A stretch of DNA of 64,000 nucleotides. It comes from Phenylobacterium sp. Its GTDB lineage: Bacteria > Pseudomonadota > Alphaproteobacteria > Caulobacterales > Caulobacteraceae. A program made the translations under genes and the position numbers. Shown piece after piece: positions 56,943 to 64,000 of the stretch (the first letter of the stretch is position 1; the number at the start of each line of letters is the position of its first letter). The stretch spans positions 1 to 64,000 of the forward strand of contig NZ_JAUYNW010000140.1 of assembly GCF_030698145.1 (NCBI RefSeq). Direction: 5' to 3'. Below the pieces are notes generated by a model, which was not told where the DNA came from, searched no databases, and was given only the letters and a program-made list of their open reading frames with translations.

Positions 56943-57731
56943 TCAGGACCGGATGTTGCTGGCGGTGCGCAGCATCTCGTCGGCCGAGGTGATGACCTTG
57001 GAGTTCATCTCATAGGCGCGCTGGGCGACGATCAGGGCGGTGATCTCGGTGACCGCGTCGACGTTGGAGGCTTCCGTGTAGCCCTGGTTGAGCGTGCCGA
57101 TGCCTTCGTTTCCGGGCGTGCCGGTGGTGGCCGCGCCCGAGGCGGCGGTCTCCAGCAGCAGGTTGTCGCCGATGGCGTCCAGGCCGCCCTCGTTGACGAA
57201 GGTCGCGAGCTCGATGTTGCCGATCACCTCGGGCGAGGTCTGGCCGGCGCGGATCGCCTGGACCTGGCCGCTCTTGGAGATCGAGATGTCGGTGGCGTCG
57301 CCGGGGATCGTGATCGCCGGCTGGATCAGGTAGCCGTCCTCGGTGACGAGCTGGCCCTGGTCGTTGGTCGAGAGGTTGCCGGCCCGGGTGTAGGCGGTCT
57401 CGCCGGCGGGCATCAGCACCTGGAAATAGCCGCGCCCGGAGATCGCCAGGTCCAGCTTGTTGCCGGTGGCGGTCATCGTGCCCTGTTCGGTGATCCGGTA
57501 GACGGAGCCGGCCTTCACGCCGCCGCCGACCTGCACGCCGGTCGGCACCACATTGCCCTGGTCGGACGACTGGGCGCCGGCTCGTTCAAGGGTCTGGTAG
57601 AGAAGGTCCTGGAACTCAGCGCGCTGCTTCTTGAAGCCCACGGTGTTCATGTTGGCGATGTTGTTCGAGATGACCTCGACATTGAGCTGCTGGGCGGACA
57701 TGCCCGTGGCGGCGGTGCGAAGCGCTTGCAT
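56943..57731 (-). CDS. flgG: Flagellar distal rod protein FlgG
   Basis: 262-aa distal rod protein, the usual length. N-terminal MQALRTAATGMSAQQLNVEVISNNIANMNTVGFKKQRAEFQDLLYQ, the ANxNTxGFK flagellar rod/hook signature, a central D1 domain with TEQGTMTATGNKLDLAISGRGYFQV, and the C-terminal rod motif SNVDAVTEITALIVAQRAYEMNSKVITSADEML. Second gene of the flgF operon, 14 bp after flgF. It assembles outside the membrane via the type III apparatus. Confidence 0.96.
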   Translation of the reverse strand: MQALRTAATGMSAQQLNVEVISNNIANMNTVGFKKQRAEFQDLLYQTLERAGAQSSDQGNVVPTGVQVGGGVKAGSVYRITEQGTMTATGNKLDLAISGRGYFQVLMPAGETAYTRAGNLSTNDQGQLVTEDGYLIQPAITIPGDATDISISKSGQVQAIRAGQTSPEVIGNIELATFVNEGGLDAIGDNLLLETAASGAATTGTPGNEGIGTLNQGYTEASNVDAVTEITALIVAQRAYEMNSKVITSADEMLRTASNIRS

Positions 57732-57745
57732 CGGCTAGACTTTCT

Positions 57746-58480
57746 TTAGTTCAGCTTGCCCATCCGCTCGATCGAGCGGCGGGACAGTTCAGCGTTGGCG
57801 TCCATCATCTTGGCCATCGACTCGTAGGCCCGGGTGACTTCAATCATCCGGGTGATCTCGGAGATCGGCTTGACGTTCGAGCCCTCGAGCATGCCCTGAC
57901 GGACGCGGGTGTCCGGGGCGGCCTGGGGCTGGTCGTTGGAGGTGTTGCGGTAGAGGTTGTCGCCGACCTTCTCGAGCACCGAGAGCTGGTCGAAGCGGGC
58001 CACGCCCACCTTGCCGACGATCTCCTCGCCCTGGCTGACCGTCCCGTCGGCGGCGATGGTCACGGCGCCCTTCTTCGGGTCGATGACCAGCTCGCCGCCG
58101 TCGCCCAGCACCGGCAGGCCGTCCTGGGTGACCAGCTTGCCGAGGTCGTCCAGCCGGAAACGGCCGTCGCGGGTGTATTGTTCGCCGTCGGCGGTGGAGA
58201 CCTTGAAGAACCCGTCGCCTTCGACGCCGAGGTCGAAGGTTCCGCCGGTCATCCGCAGCGTGCCCTGGCGGAAATCGCGGCCGACGCCGCGGTCCAGCAC
58301 GAACTTCACCGGGCGGGGGCCCTGGGCGGTCACCGCCGGGGCCATGGGCTCGGTCTCCACCAGCAGGCTCTCGACCTTGAAACCGGTGGTGTCGGCGTTG
58401 GCGATATTGTTGGCGACGATGTCCATTTCGCGACGCAGCGTCATCTGCCGCGACAGTCCGACATAGAGGGCGTTGTCCAT
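57746..58480 (-). CDS. flgF: Flagellar proximal rod protein FlgF
   Basis: 244-aa proximal rod protein. N-terminal MDNALYVGLSRQMTLRREMDIVANNIANADTTGFKVESLL with the rod signature, EGDGFFKVSTADGEQYTRDGRFRLDDLGKLVTQDGLPVLG and C-terminal ISEITRMIEVTRAYESMAKMMDANAELSRRSIERMGKL. First gene of flgF-flgG-flgA-flgH; a sigma-54-type promoter (58525-58541) lies 45 bp upstream of the ATG. Sequence ANADTTGF versus ANMNTVGF distinguishes it from flgG. Confidence 0.95.
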   Translation of the reverse strand: MDNALYVGLSRQMTLRREMDIVANNIANADTTGFKVESLLVETEPMAPAVTAQGPRPVKFVLDRGVGRDFRQGTLRMTGGTFDLGVEGDGFFKVSTADGEQYTRDGRFRLDDLGKLVTQDGLPVLGDGGELVIDPKKGAVTIAADGTVSQGEEIVGKVGVARFDQLSVLEKVGDNLYRNTSNDQPQAAPDTRVRQGMLEGSNVKPISEITRMIEVTRAYESMAKMMDANAELSRRSIERMGKLN

Positions 58481-58524
58481 CGAATGCGGGCCTTAACCTG
58501 CGTCACTTTTCCCGTGATGTTCGC

Positions 58525-58541
58525 TGCAAGCTTCGGGCCAA
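58525..58541 (-). promoter_or_regulatory. Sigma-54 promoter of the flgF operon
   Basis: On the minus strand TTGGCCCGAAGCTTGCA (58541-58525) matches the -24/-12 consensus (TTGGCACG N4 TTGCA) with one mismatch (C for A in GGCAC). The expected start is near 58514, about 34 bp before the flgF ATG. Caulobacter rod/hook genes use RpoN with the FlbD activator (established for that genus); FlbD sites were not searched rigorously. Confidence 0.75.
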
Positions 58542-58575
58542 TCCAAAAACTCAACGATTTCATAGAGAAACAAAG

Positions 58576-58655
58576 TTAACGCCGGCCGCTGGGCGGAATC
58601 TGCCGGGCAGGAATCGTGGGCCGTTAACACCGGTTAAAAACCGATCCTTAACCAT
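58576..58655 (+). promoter_or_regulatory. Cluster of TTAA motifs (candidate CtrA sites) upstream of fliL
   Basis: TTAAC (58576-58580), TTAAC (58624-58628), TTAA (58634-58637) and TTAACCAT (58648-58655) lie within 80 bp in sequence where TTAA is otherwise rare. TTAACACCGGTTAA (58624-58637) resembles the CtrA consensus TTAA-N7-TTAA but has six bases between half-sites. Three GANTC methylation sites are also here (58596, 58611, 58680). In Caulobacter the fliL operon is a class II, CtrA-dependent unit. Confidence 0.45.
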
Positions 58656-58700
58656 GGCCGGGCGATGAGACGGAGCTAAGATTCTAAGGAGCGCGCGCGC

Positions 58701-59291
58701 GTGGCCAAGGACAAGGTCAAGGAAGCCCCGGAAGGCGATGCCGCCGAAGGCGAGGACGGCGAAGGTGCGCCGGCCAAGAAGAAGATCCCGCTCAAGTTCC
58801 TGATCATCGGCGGCGTGGCCGCCGTGCTGGTCCTGGGCGGCGGCGGGACCGCCGGTTTCATGCTGCTCAAGCCCAAGCCCGACGAGGCCCACGGCGAGAA
58901 GAAGGCCGGCGAGAAGAAGAAGGAAAAGAAGGGCGAGAAGAAGGAAGGCGAGAAGCTCGCGGGCGAGGTCCGCGAAGGGCCCGACGGCATCCTGTTCTAC
59001 ACCATGCCCAATGTGGTGGTGAACATGCAGACCGCCGACGGCCGCGCCACCTTCCTGAAGCTCAAGCTGACCCTGGAAGTGCCCGACCAGGAGACCGTCG
59101 ATCTGCTGGAGCCCAACATGCCGAGGCTCCAGGACATGTTCCAGACCTTCCTGCGCGAGCTGCGCCCCGAGGACCTGCAAGGGTCGCAGGGTTCCTACCA
59201 GCTCCGCATGGAGATCCAGCGCCGGGTGAACCTGGTGATCGCGCCGTCGAAGGTGAACGCCGTCCTGATTGAGGAGATGCTGATCAACTAG
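58701..59291 (+). CDS. fliL: Flagellar basal body-associated protein FliL
   Basis: 196-aa single-pass inner membrane protein next to the stator and rotor, supporting torque. Acidic cytoplasmic N-terminus (about 1-32), transmembrane helix (about 32-54, KFLIIGGVAAVLVLGGGGTAGFMLL), a Lys/Glu/Gly-rich linker and the FliL periplasmic domain with FYTMPNVVVNMQTADGRATFLKLKLTLEV, then LVIAPSKVNAVLIEEMLIN at the end. The GTG at 58701 has AAGGAG about nine bases upstream. The linker (EKKAGEKKKEKKGEKKEGEK) is more charged than usual. fliM follows 29 bp on. Confidence 0.93.
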   Translation: MAKDKVKEAPEGDAAEGEDGEGAPAKKKIPLKFLIIGGVAAVLVLGGGGTAGFMLLKPKPDEAHGEKKAGEKKKEKKGEKKEGEKLAGEVREGPDGILFYTMPNVVVNMQTADGRATFLKLKLTLEVPDQETVDLLEPNMPRLQDMFQTFLRELRPEDLQGSQGSYQLRMEIQRRVNLVIAPSKVNAVLIEEMLIN

Positions 59292-59320
59292 GCCCCCGGG
59301 GCCTGGCTGACGCGCAACGC

Positions 59321-60421
59321 ATGGACGAAGAACCACAGATCATCGGCGGCATGCAGGGCGGCATGCAGGGTGGGATAAACCCCGACGACCCGTCCACTTG
59401 GGACAATCCCGACGCCCAGGTCGAAGGCCTGATCGGCGCCGAACGGATCCTGAATCAGGACGAGATCGACAGCCTGCTGGGCTTCGACCTCTCTGACGAA
59501 GAGGCCGCCGAGCGCTCGGGCATCCGGGCGATCATCAACTCCGCGCTGGTCTCGTACGAGCGCCTGCCGATGCTGGAGATCGTCTTCGACCGCCTGGTGC
59601 GGTTGATGACCACCTCCCTGCGGAACTTCACCTCCGACAATGTTGAGGTCAGCCTCGACAACATCTCGTCGATCCGCTTCGGCGACTACCTGAACTCGAT
59701 TCCGCTGCCGGCCATCCTCTCGGTGTTCAAGGCCGAGGAGCTGGAGAACTACGGCCTGCTGACGGTCGACTCCAACCTGATCTATTCCATCGTCGACGTG
59801 CTGCTGGGCGGACGCCGCGGCACCGCGGCCATGCGCATCGAGGGCCGGCCCTACACCACCATCGAGCGCGTCCTGGTCCAGCGGATGGTCGAGGTGGTCC
59901 TGGCCGACGCCAAGCAGGCCTTCGAGCCCCTGACCCCGGTCACCTTCACCTTGGATCGGCTGGAGACCAATCCGCGCTTCGCCGCCATCGCCCGGCCGGC
60001 CAACGCCGCGATCCTGGTGAAGCTGCGCATCGACATGGAGGACCGCGGCGGGCGCATTGAGCTGCTGCTGCCCTACGCCACGCTCGAGCCCATCCGGAAG
60101 ATGCTGCTGCAGCAGTTCATGGGGGAGAAGTTCGGCCGCGACAACATCTGGGAAGGCCACCTGGCCACCGAGCTCTGGACCACCCAGATGGAGGTCCGCG
60201 CCGTCCTCGACGAACAGCAGATCAGCCTGCGCGAGGTCCTCGACCTGAAGGTCGGTGACACCATGATGCTGAATGCAACCCCCGACAGCCAGATCGAGCT
60301 GCGGGCCGGGTCGATTCCGCTGACCCGTGGCCGCATGGGCCGCCGCAATCACCACATCGCCGTGCGCGTCGACGGTCCTCTGTCGCCCCACGCCAAGAAA
60401 GCCATTTCGAGGGTCAAATGA
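59321..60421 (+). CDS. fliM: Flagellar motor switch protein FliM
   Basis: 366-aa C-ring protein that binds phosphorylated CheY and sets the direction of rotation. LNQDEIDSLLGFDL (about 44-57) is the CheY-binding EIDALL peptide but here it follows a 43-residue N-terminal extension with a GGMQGGMQGG repeat, whereas the peptide is usually at the very N-terminus. The CheC-like middle domain (LVRLMTTSLRNFTSDNVEV... onwards) and the SpoA/FliN-like C-terminal domain (QISLREVLDLKVGDTMMLNATPDSQIEL) are intact. No obvious ribosome site precedes the ATG; a GC hairpin (GGCCCC/GGGGCC, 59291-59303) lies upstream. Confidence 0.95.
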   Translation: MDEEPQIIGGMQGGMQGGINPDDPSTWDNPDAQVEGLIGAERILNQDEIDSLLGFDLSDEEAAERSGIRAIINSALVSYERLPMLEIVFDRLVRLMTTSLRNFTSDNVEVSLDNISSIRFGDYLNSIPLPAILSVFKAEELENYGLLTVDSNLIYSIVDVLLGGRRGTAAMRIEGRPYTTIERVLVQRMVEVVLADAKQAFEPLTPVTFTLDRLETNPRFAAIARPANAAILVKLRIDMEDRGGRIELLLPYATLEPIRKMLLQQFMGEKFGRDNIWEGHLATELWTTQMEVRAVLDEQQISLREVLDLKVGDTMMLNATPDSQIELRAGSIPLTRGRMGRRNHHIAVRVDGPLSPHAKKAISRVK

Positions 60422-60936
60422 GCATCATCGCCATCGGCATGAACCTGATGCTGGCCGGTCTGCTGACCGCGGCCCTGGTCATCGGCTACCGGCTGAACGG
60501 CCGGCTGAAGGCCCTTCGCGACAGCCATGACGGCTTCGCCAAGGCCGTGTCCGAGCTGGACGCCGCCGCCGCCCGGGCCGAGCAGGGTCTGGCCGACCTG
60601 CGCGCGGCCACCGACGAGGCGCACGACGCCCTGGCCGACCGCATCGAGAAGGCCCGCGCCCTGAGCGCCAAGCTGGATCGCCAACTGCAGGGCGCTCCGC
60701 CGGTTTCGGCCCGCGCCGAGCCGACGCGCGGCCGCGAACGCGACGAGATGGAGCTGGGCGACGTCGAGCGGGTCACCCATCGCCTGGGCTCGCTGCTGTC
60801 GGCCGCCCGCGAGCCGCGTCCCGAGCGCGAGCGTTTCACGCGTCCGGCCGCCGCGCCGGTCCGGGAGCGTCCGCGGTTCGACGACGACCTGTTCGACATC
60901 GGTGACGAGCCGATCCGCGCCGGAGCCCGTCGATGA
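60418..60936 (+). CDS. DUF6468 flagellar-associated membrane protein (PflI-like)
   Basis: 172-aa protein whose ATG overlaps the fliM stop (ATGA). One N-terminal membrane helix (about 4-24, IAIGMNLMLAGLLTAALVIGY), then a coiled coil (LKALRDSHDGFAKAVSELDAAAARAEQGLADLRAATDEAHDALADRIEKARALSAKLDRQL) and a Pro/Arg/Glu-rich tail ending DDDLFDIGDEP. Alphaproteobacteria carry such a DUF6468 protein directly after fliM; in Caulobacter the PflI protein that positions the flagellum lies in this place and is also a single-pass protein (from memory). Identity with PflI is likely but unproven here. Confidence 0.78.
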   Translation: MSIIAIGMNLMLAGLLTAALVIGYRLNGRLKALRDSHDGFAKAVSELDAAAARAEQGLADLRAATDEAHDALADRIEKARALSAKLDRQLQGAPPVSARAEPTRGRERDEMELGDVERVTHRLGSLLSAAREPRPERERFTRPAAAPVRERPRFDDDLFDIGDEPIRAGARR

Positions 60937-61826
60937 GGAACATGCCGCGCATCCTGCCCCTGGTCGGGGTCGCCATCGCCGGCGTCATGGGGATCAACGC
61001 CCTGGCCGGCGCCCAGTCGCTGCCGGACCTGGTGTCAGGCGCGCGCGCCTTCGCCGAGGACGCCGCCAAGGGTCCCAAGGAAAAGCCCTCCAAGGACGAG
61101 GCCAGGGCCGAGATGGGCCTGGCCAAGGACGCCGCCGCCAAGGTCGCATTGCCGGCCGCCGCCAAGCCGCCCGCCATCTGCGCGCCCACCGCCGCGGAGC
61201 TGGCCAAGGAGGCCGGCCTCTCGCCCGCCGAACTGCAGGTGCTGCAGAGCCTGGGCGCTCGTCGCGGCCAGCTCGAGAAGCGCGAGCAGGACTTCGACGT
61301 GCAGCTGGCTTTGATGGCCGCCGCCGAAGCCAAGCTCGACGCCAAGATGAAGGCCCTGGCCGGGCTGAAGGGCGACATCCAGGGTCTGATGGTCCAGGCC
61401 AACGGCAAGGAGCAGGCCGAGATCGACCGCCTGGTGAAGGTGTTCGAGACCATGAAGGCCAAGGACGCCGCGCCGCGCATGGTCGGCCTGGACGACGCCG
61501 TGCGCGTGCCCATGGCCGCCAGGATGAAGGAACGTTCGCTGGCGCCGATCCTGGCCGCCATGCCGCCCGCCGAGGCGCGCAAGCTGACCGAACTGCTCGC
61601 CCGCCGCTTCAGCGACGTGAAGAAGGTGGCCGAGGCCGCCAACGCCACGGCCGACGCCGCGGCCGCCGGAGTGGGTACGCCCGCCCCGCCCGCCAAGGCT
61701 CCGGCCAAAGCTCCGGCCAGGACGGCCAAAGCCCCGCCCAAGCCCGCCGCCAAGCCTGCGGCCCAGGCCGCGGCCGCGCCGCGCACGGCCGACCCGGCGG
61801 CTCCGCCGGCGGCGCCGAAGGCCTAA
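60933..61826 (+). CDS. MotE-like flagellar motor chaperone
   Basis: 297-aa secreted protein. N-terminal membrane/signal segment (about 6-25), a charged linker, then helices AEAKLDAKMKALAGLKGDIQGLMVQANGKEQAEIDRLVKVFETMKAKDAAPRM and RMKERSLAPILAAMPPAEARKLTELLARR, the MotE pattern (coiled coil plus MgtE_N-like end) found in the alphaproteobacterial MotC chaperone, and an Ala/Pro/Lys-rich tail of 70 residues. The ATG overlaps the preceding stop (ATGA). It likely works in the periplasm to assemble the stator-associated MotC-type protein. The tail is unusually long. Confidence 0.78.
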   Translation: MRNMPRILPLVGVAIAGVMGINALAGAQSLPDLVSGARAFAEDAAKGPKEKPSKDEARAEMGLAKDAAAKVALPAAAKPPAICAPTAAELAKEAGLSPAELQVLQSLGARRGQLEKREQDFDVQLALMAAAEAKLDAKMKALAGLKGDIQGLMVQANGKEQAEIDRLVKVFETMKAKDAAPRMVGLDDAVRVPMAARMKERSLAPILAAMPPAEARKLTELLARRFSDVKKVAEAANATADAAAAGVGTPAPPAKAPAKAPARTAKAPPKPAAKPAAQAAAAPRTADPAAPPAAPKA

Positions 61827-61832
61827 GCGCCC

Positions 61833-64000
61833 ATGCGCCTGAGCCAGGCCCTTCGCTCGACGGTGGCGGCCATCGCCATCGCAAGCGTCGTCGCGCCCTC
61901 GGGGCTGGCGGCGCCGGCCAAGGCCGTGGCCCCGCGCGGGCCGCTGGACGTGCACGTGGCCCAGGCGCGCGACTTCTCGCGCATCGAATTCCACTGGTCG
62001 GGCGGGGCCCGCGCAGTCAGCCGCCGCGACGGCCAGAAGCTGATCCTGAAGTTCAACCGTGAGGCCAATCCCGACATCGCCCGCCTGCGGGTCGATCCGC
62101 CGCGCTGGCTGAAGACCGCCGAGGCCCGCCGTTCGGCCGGCGGCGGCCTGGAGCTGGTGTTGACCCTGGCCGACAACGCCGACGCCAAGGTCGGGACCGA
62201 CGGCGGGGCCACCTACGTCAACCTGTTCGAGAGGCCGGCGGCGCCGACGCCCGAGGCGGCTCCCGTCGAGGTCGCCCAGGTGGAGACCCTGCCCGAAGCG
62301 CCGCGCGCGAACCCGGTCCCGGCCGGGGGCGTGGTGCGGATGGAGGCCAAGGTCGCCAACGGCCAGGTGCAGCTCAACTTCCCTTGGGCCAATCCCAGCG
62401 GCGCGGCGGTGTTCCGGCGGGGCGACGCCATCTGGGTGGTGTTCGACGCCCCGGCCAAGCTCGACCTGTCGGCCGCCCCGCGCGGCCTGCGTCATTTCTC
62501 GGGCATGCAGGCCATGACCGGCACGGCCTACTCGGCCGTTCGCATCGCCACCCCGGCCTCCACCCCGTTCTTCGCCTCCAGCAACGGTCCGGTCTGGACG
62601 GTCACCCTTGGCCCCGGCGCTCAGGGCCAGCAGGCCAGCCTGATCCGCGTCGCCCGCGACCAGGCCGGCGGCCCGGCCGGCCTGAAGGCCGCCGTCGCCG
62701 GGGTCACGGGCACGCTCACCGTGGCCGATCCCGTGGTCGGCGACAGCTTGCAGGTGGTCACCGCGCTCGGTCCCACCAAGGGACTGCCGTCGCGCCGCGA
62801 GTTCGTGCAGATGGCTCTGCTGCCCTCAGCCCAGGGCTTGGCGATCGAGTCCTATGTCGAGGACCTGTCGGTCAGCCGCGCGGGCGACCTGATCCATATC
62901 GGACGCCCTGAGGGGCTGGCGCTCTCGCCGTCCTCGGCCGGCGTGGAACGCGCCGCCGCGGTGCTGGGCGCGCCGCAGGCCGCCACCATGCCCGGCCTGA
63001 TCGACGCCACCTGGAGCAAGACCGGCTCGGGCGGCTTCCTGGCCCGCTACAACGCCCTGCTGAGCGCCTCCAACGAGGAGGCGGCCAAGGGCAAGGACGC
63101 CCCGCTGGCCGCGCGAATGGCGCTGGCCCGGTTCCTGGTGGGGTCCGAGCTGTCCTTCGAGGCCATCGGCGTGCTCAACGACGCCCTGCGCCGGCATCCG
63201 GAGCTGGCCGATGATCCGGAGTTCCGCGGCCTGCGCGGGATCGCCCGGGTCATGGCGCGGCGCTACAAGGAGGCCCAGGCCGACTTCTCCGCGCCGATCC
63301 TGTCGGACGATCCGTCCAGCGCCCTGTGGCGCTCCTATATCGCCGCCCAGCAGGCCCAGTGGCCCGAAGCCCGGGCCCAGTTCTCGGTCGGCGCCGAGGC
63401 GTTCAACCAGTTCTCGCCCATGTGGAAGGCGCGGTTCGCCCGCTCCGACGCCCAGGCCGCGCTCGCGCTCGGCGATCTCAACGGCGCGGAAGGCCGCATC
63501 CGCCTGGCGTTGATGGACAAGACCGAACCCCTGGAAGAGCTTGCCACGCGCCTGGTTCAGGCCCAAGTGGTCGAGGCCCTGGGGCACACCGACCGCGCCC
63601 TGCGCATCTACGCCGCCGTCTCGGGCGCGCCGATCGAGAGCCTGTCGGCGCCAGCCCTGCTTCACGCCACCCAGATCCGGCTCGACACCGGCAAGATCAC
63701 CCCGCTTCAGGCGGCCAATGTCTTCGACGGCCTGCGCTACCGCTGGCGCGGCGACGCCACAGAGCTTGAGACCATCCGCGCGCTCGGCCAGCTCTATCTG
63801 AACCAGGGCCGTTACCGCGAGTCGCTGGAGGCCCTGCGCTCGGCCGGCCAGCGACTTCCCGACCTGCCCGCCGCCCTGCAGCTCCAGGCCGACCTGGCCG
63901 CGGCCTTCCGCGCCCTGTTCCTGGAAGGCGCCGCCGACGGGCTGGAGCCGATCCAGGCGCTGGCCCTGTTCTTCGACTTCAAGGAACAGACGCCGCTAGG
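61833..64000 (+). CDS. Secreted TPR-repeat protein of the flagellar operon, 3' end beyond the window
   Basis: An open frame of 722 codons from ATG 61833 continues to the end of the window without stop. Signal peptide (about 1-31, IASVVAPSGLAAPA), an N-terminal beta domain (about 37-270) reminiscent of an AMIN-like fold, then helical repeats with TPR spacing from about residue 430 (LARFLVGSELSFEAIGVLNDALRRHPELADDPEFRGLRGIARVMARRYKEAQADF, later RALRIYAAVSG and LYLNQGRYRESLEALRSAG). It starts 6 bp after the MotE-like gene. Such proteins in alphaproteobacterial flagellar operons are poorly characterised; a periplasmic scaffold role is inferred. Confidence 0.75.
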   Translation, partial: MRLSQALRSTVAAIAIASVVAPSGLAAPAKAVAPRGPLDVHVAQARDFSRIEFHWSGGARAVSRRDGQKLILKFNREANPDIARLRVDPPRWLKTAEARRSAGGGLELVLTLADNADAKVGTDGGATYVNLFERPAAPTPEAAPVEVAQVETLPEAPRANPVPAGGVVRMEAKVANGQVQLNFPWANPSGAAVFRRGDAIWVVFDAPAKLDLSAAPRGLRHFSGMQAMTGTAYSAVRIATPASTPFFASSNGPVWTVTLGPGAQGQQASLIRVARDQAGGPAGLKAAVAGVTGTLTVADPVVGDSLQVVTALGPTKGLPSRREFVQMALLPSAQGLAIESYVEDLSVSRAGDLIHIGRPEGLALSPSSAGVERAAAVLGAPQAATMPGLIDATWSKTGSGGFLARYNALLSASNEEAAKGKDAPLAARMALARFLVGSELSFEAIGVLNDALRRHPELADDPEFRGLRGIARVMARRYKEAQADFSAPILSDDPSSALWRSYIAAQQAQWPEARAQFSVGAEAFNQFSPMWKARFARSDAQAALALGDLNGAEGRIRLALMDKTEPLEELATRLVQAQVVEALGHTDRALRIYAAVSGAPIESLSAPALLHATQIRLDTGKITPLQAANVFDGLRYRWRGDATELETIRALGQLYLNQGRYRESLEALRSAGQRLPDLPAALQLQADLAAAFRALFLEGAADGLEPIQALALFFDFKEQTPL

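Noticed and set aside
58892-58960. Lys/Glu/Gly-rich repeat in fliL as a possible DNA repeat
   Set aside because: GAGAAGAAG-type codons recur but irregularly. It is a charged linker in a normal FliL protein.
1-64000. CRISPR arrays, rRNA operons, insertion sequences, prophage genes, toxin-antitoxin pairs, restriction or other defence systems
   Set aside because: I looked for repeated spacers, recognisable transposase, integrase, nuclease or methylase motifs and small paired genes and found none beyond the features listed.

Overview
The window is high-GC alphaproteobacterial chromosome. Several features point to the family Caulobacteraceae (Caulobacter or, more likely, Phenylobacterium): a split, permuted tmRNA gene; an ilvB leader attenuator; miaA/serB next to hflKC-mrp; xseB-ispA-dxs directly beside flagellar genes; the gene order flgF-flgG-flgA-flgH divergent from fliL-fliM; a sigma-54 type flagellar promoter; and an S46 peptidase. 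The family is my inference from gene content and order; no 16S or ribosomal protein gene is present.

Layout. 1-900: 5' part of the permuted ssrA (minus) and a YciB-type membrane protein. 0.9-10.7 kb: branched-chain amino acid synthesis, with ilvB and ilvN on the same strand but 6.4 kb apart. Between them lie an NTF2-like protein, an MFS/HlyD/TetR efflux cassette with a long inverted-repeat operator, a DUF1993 protein and an M20 peptidase homologue that has lost metal ligands. ilvB is preceded by a 16-codon Leu/Val/Ile-rich leader peptide and an intrinsic terminator. 10.7-20.4 kb: housekeeping block (miaA, serB, a HAD phosphatase, a DegP-like protease, hflC, hflK, mrp), then a sugar-symporter-like MFS protein and an SDR dehydrogenase. 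20.5-27 kb: a HlyD/ATPase/FtsX-type export system, an S46 dipeptidyl-peptidase and ohr-ohrR. 27-39.3 kb: nucleoside transport and acyl-CoA/amino-acid catabolism (thiolase, acyl-CoA dehydrogenase, GST, leucine dehydrogenase). This part also holds a 335 bp direct duplication flanking an inserted secreted-protein gene. 39.3-51.3 kb: accessory and signalling genes (HWE histidine kinase, three transport/regulator genes, a VWA/CoxE protein, a catalytically degenerate serine recombinase, HDAC-like deacetylase, histidine phosphatase), with several broken genes. 51.4-54.4 kb: xseB, ispA, dxs (isoprenoid precursor synthesis). 54.4-64 kb: two small secreted paralogues, then the flagellar cluster: flgH, flgA, flgG, flgF on minus; fliL, fliM, a DUF6468 protein, a MotE-like protein and a large secreted TPR protein running off the right edge.

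Gene decay is unusually visible: a GNAT gene shifted by one extra GGCC unit, a trypsin-like protease cut by an in-frame TAG just before its catalytic serine, a HAD gene with an internal out-of-frame deletion, and a duplicated DUF3253 gene with a one-base deletion. Several intact proteins also lack canonical active-site residues (M20 peptidase, serine recombinase, Mrp cysteines). No CRISPR array, insertion sequence, rRNA or canonical tRNA gene was seen. I found no clear new multi-gene defence or mobile system; the most unusual structures are the duplication-with-insert at 34.2-35.8 kb and the degenerate enzymes. No stretch over 300 bp lacks a gene or regulatory feature.
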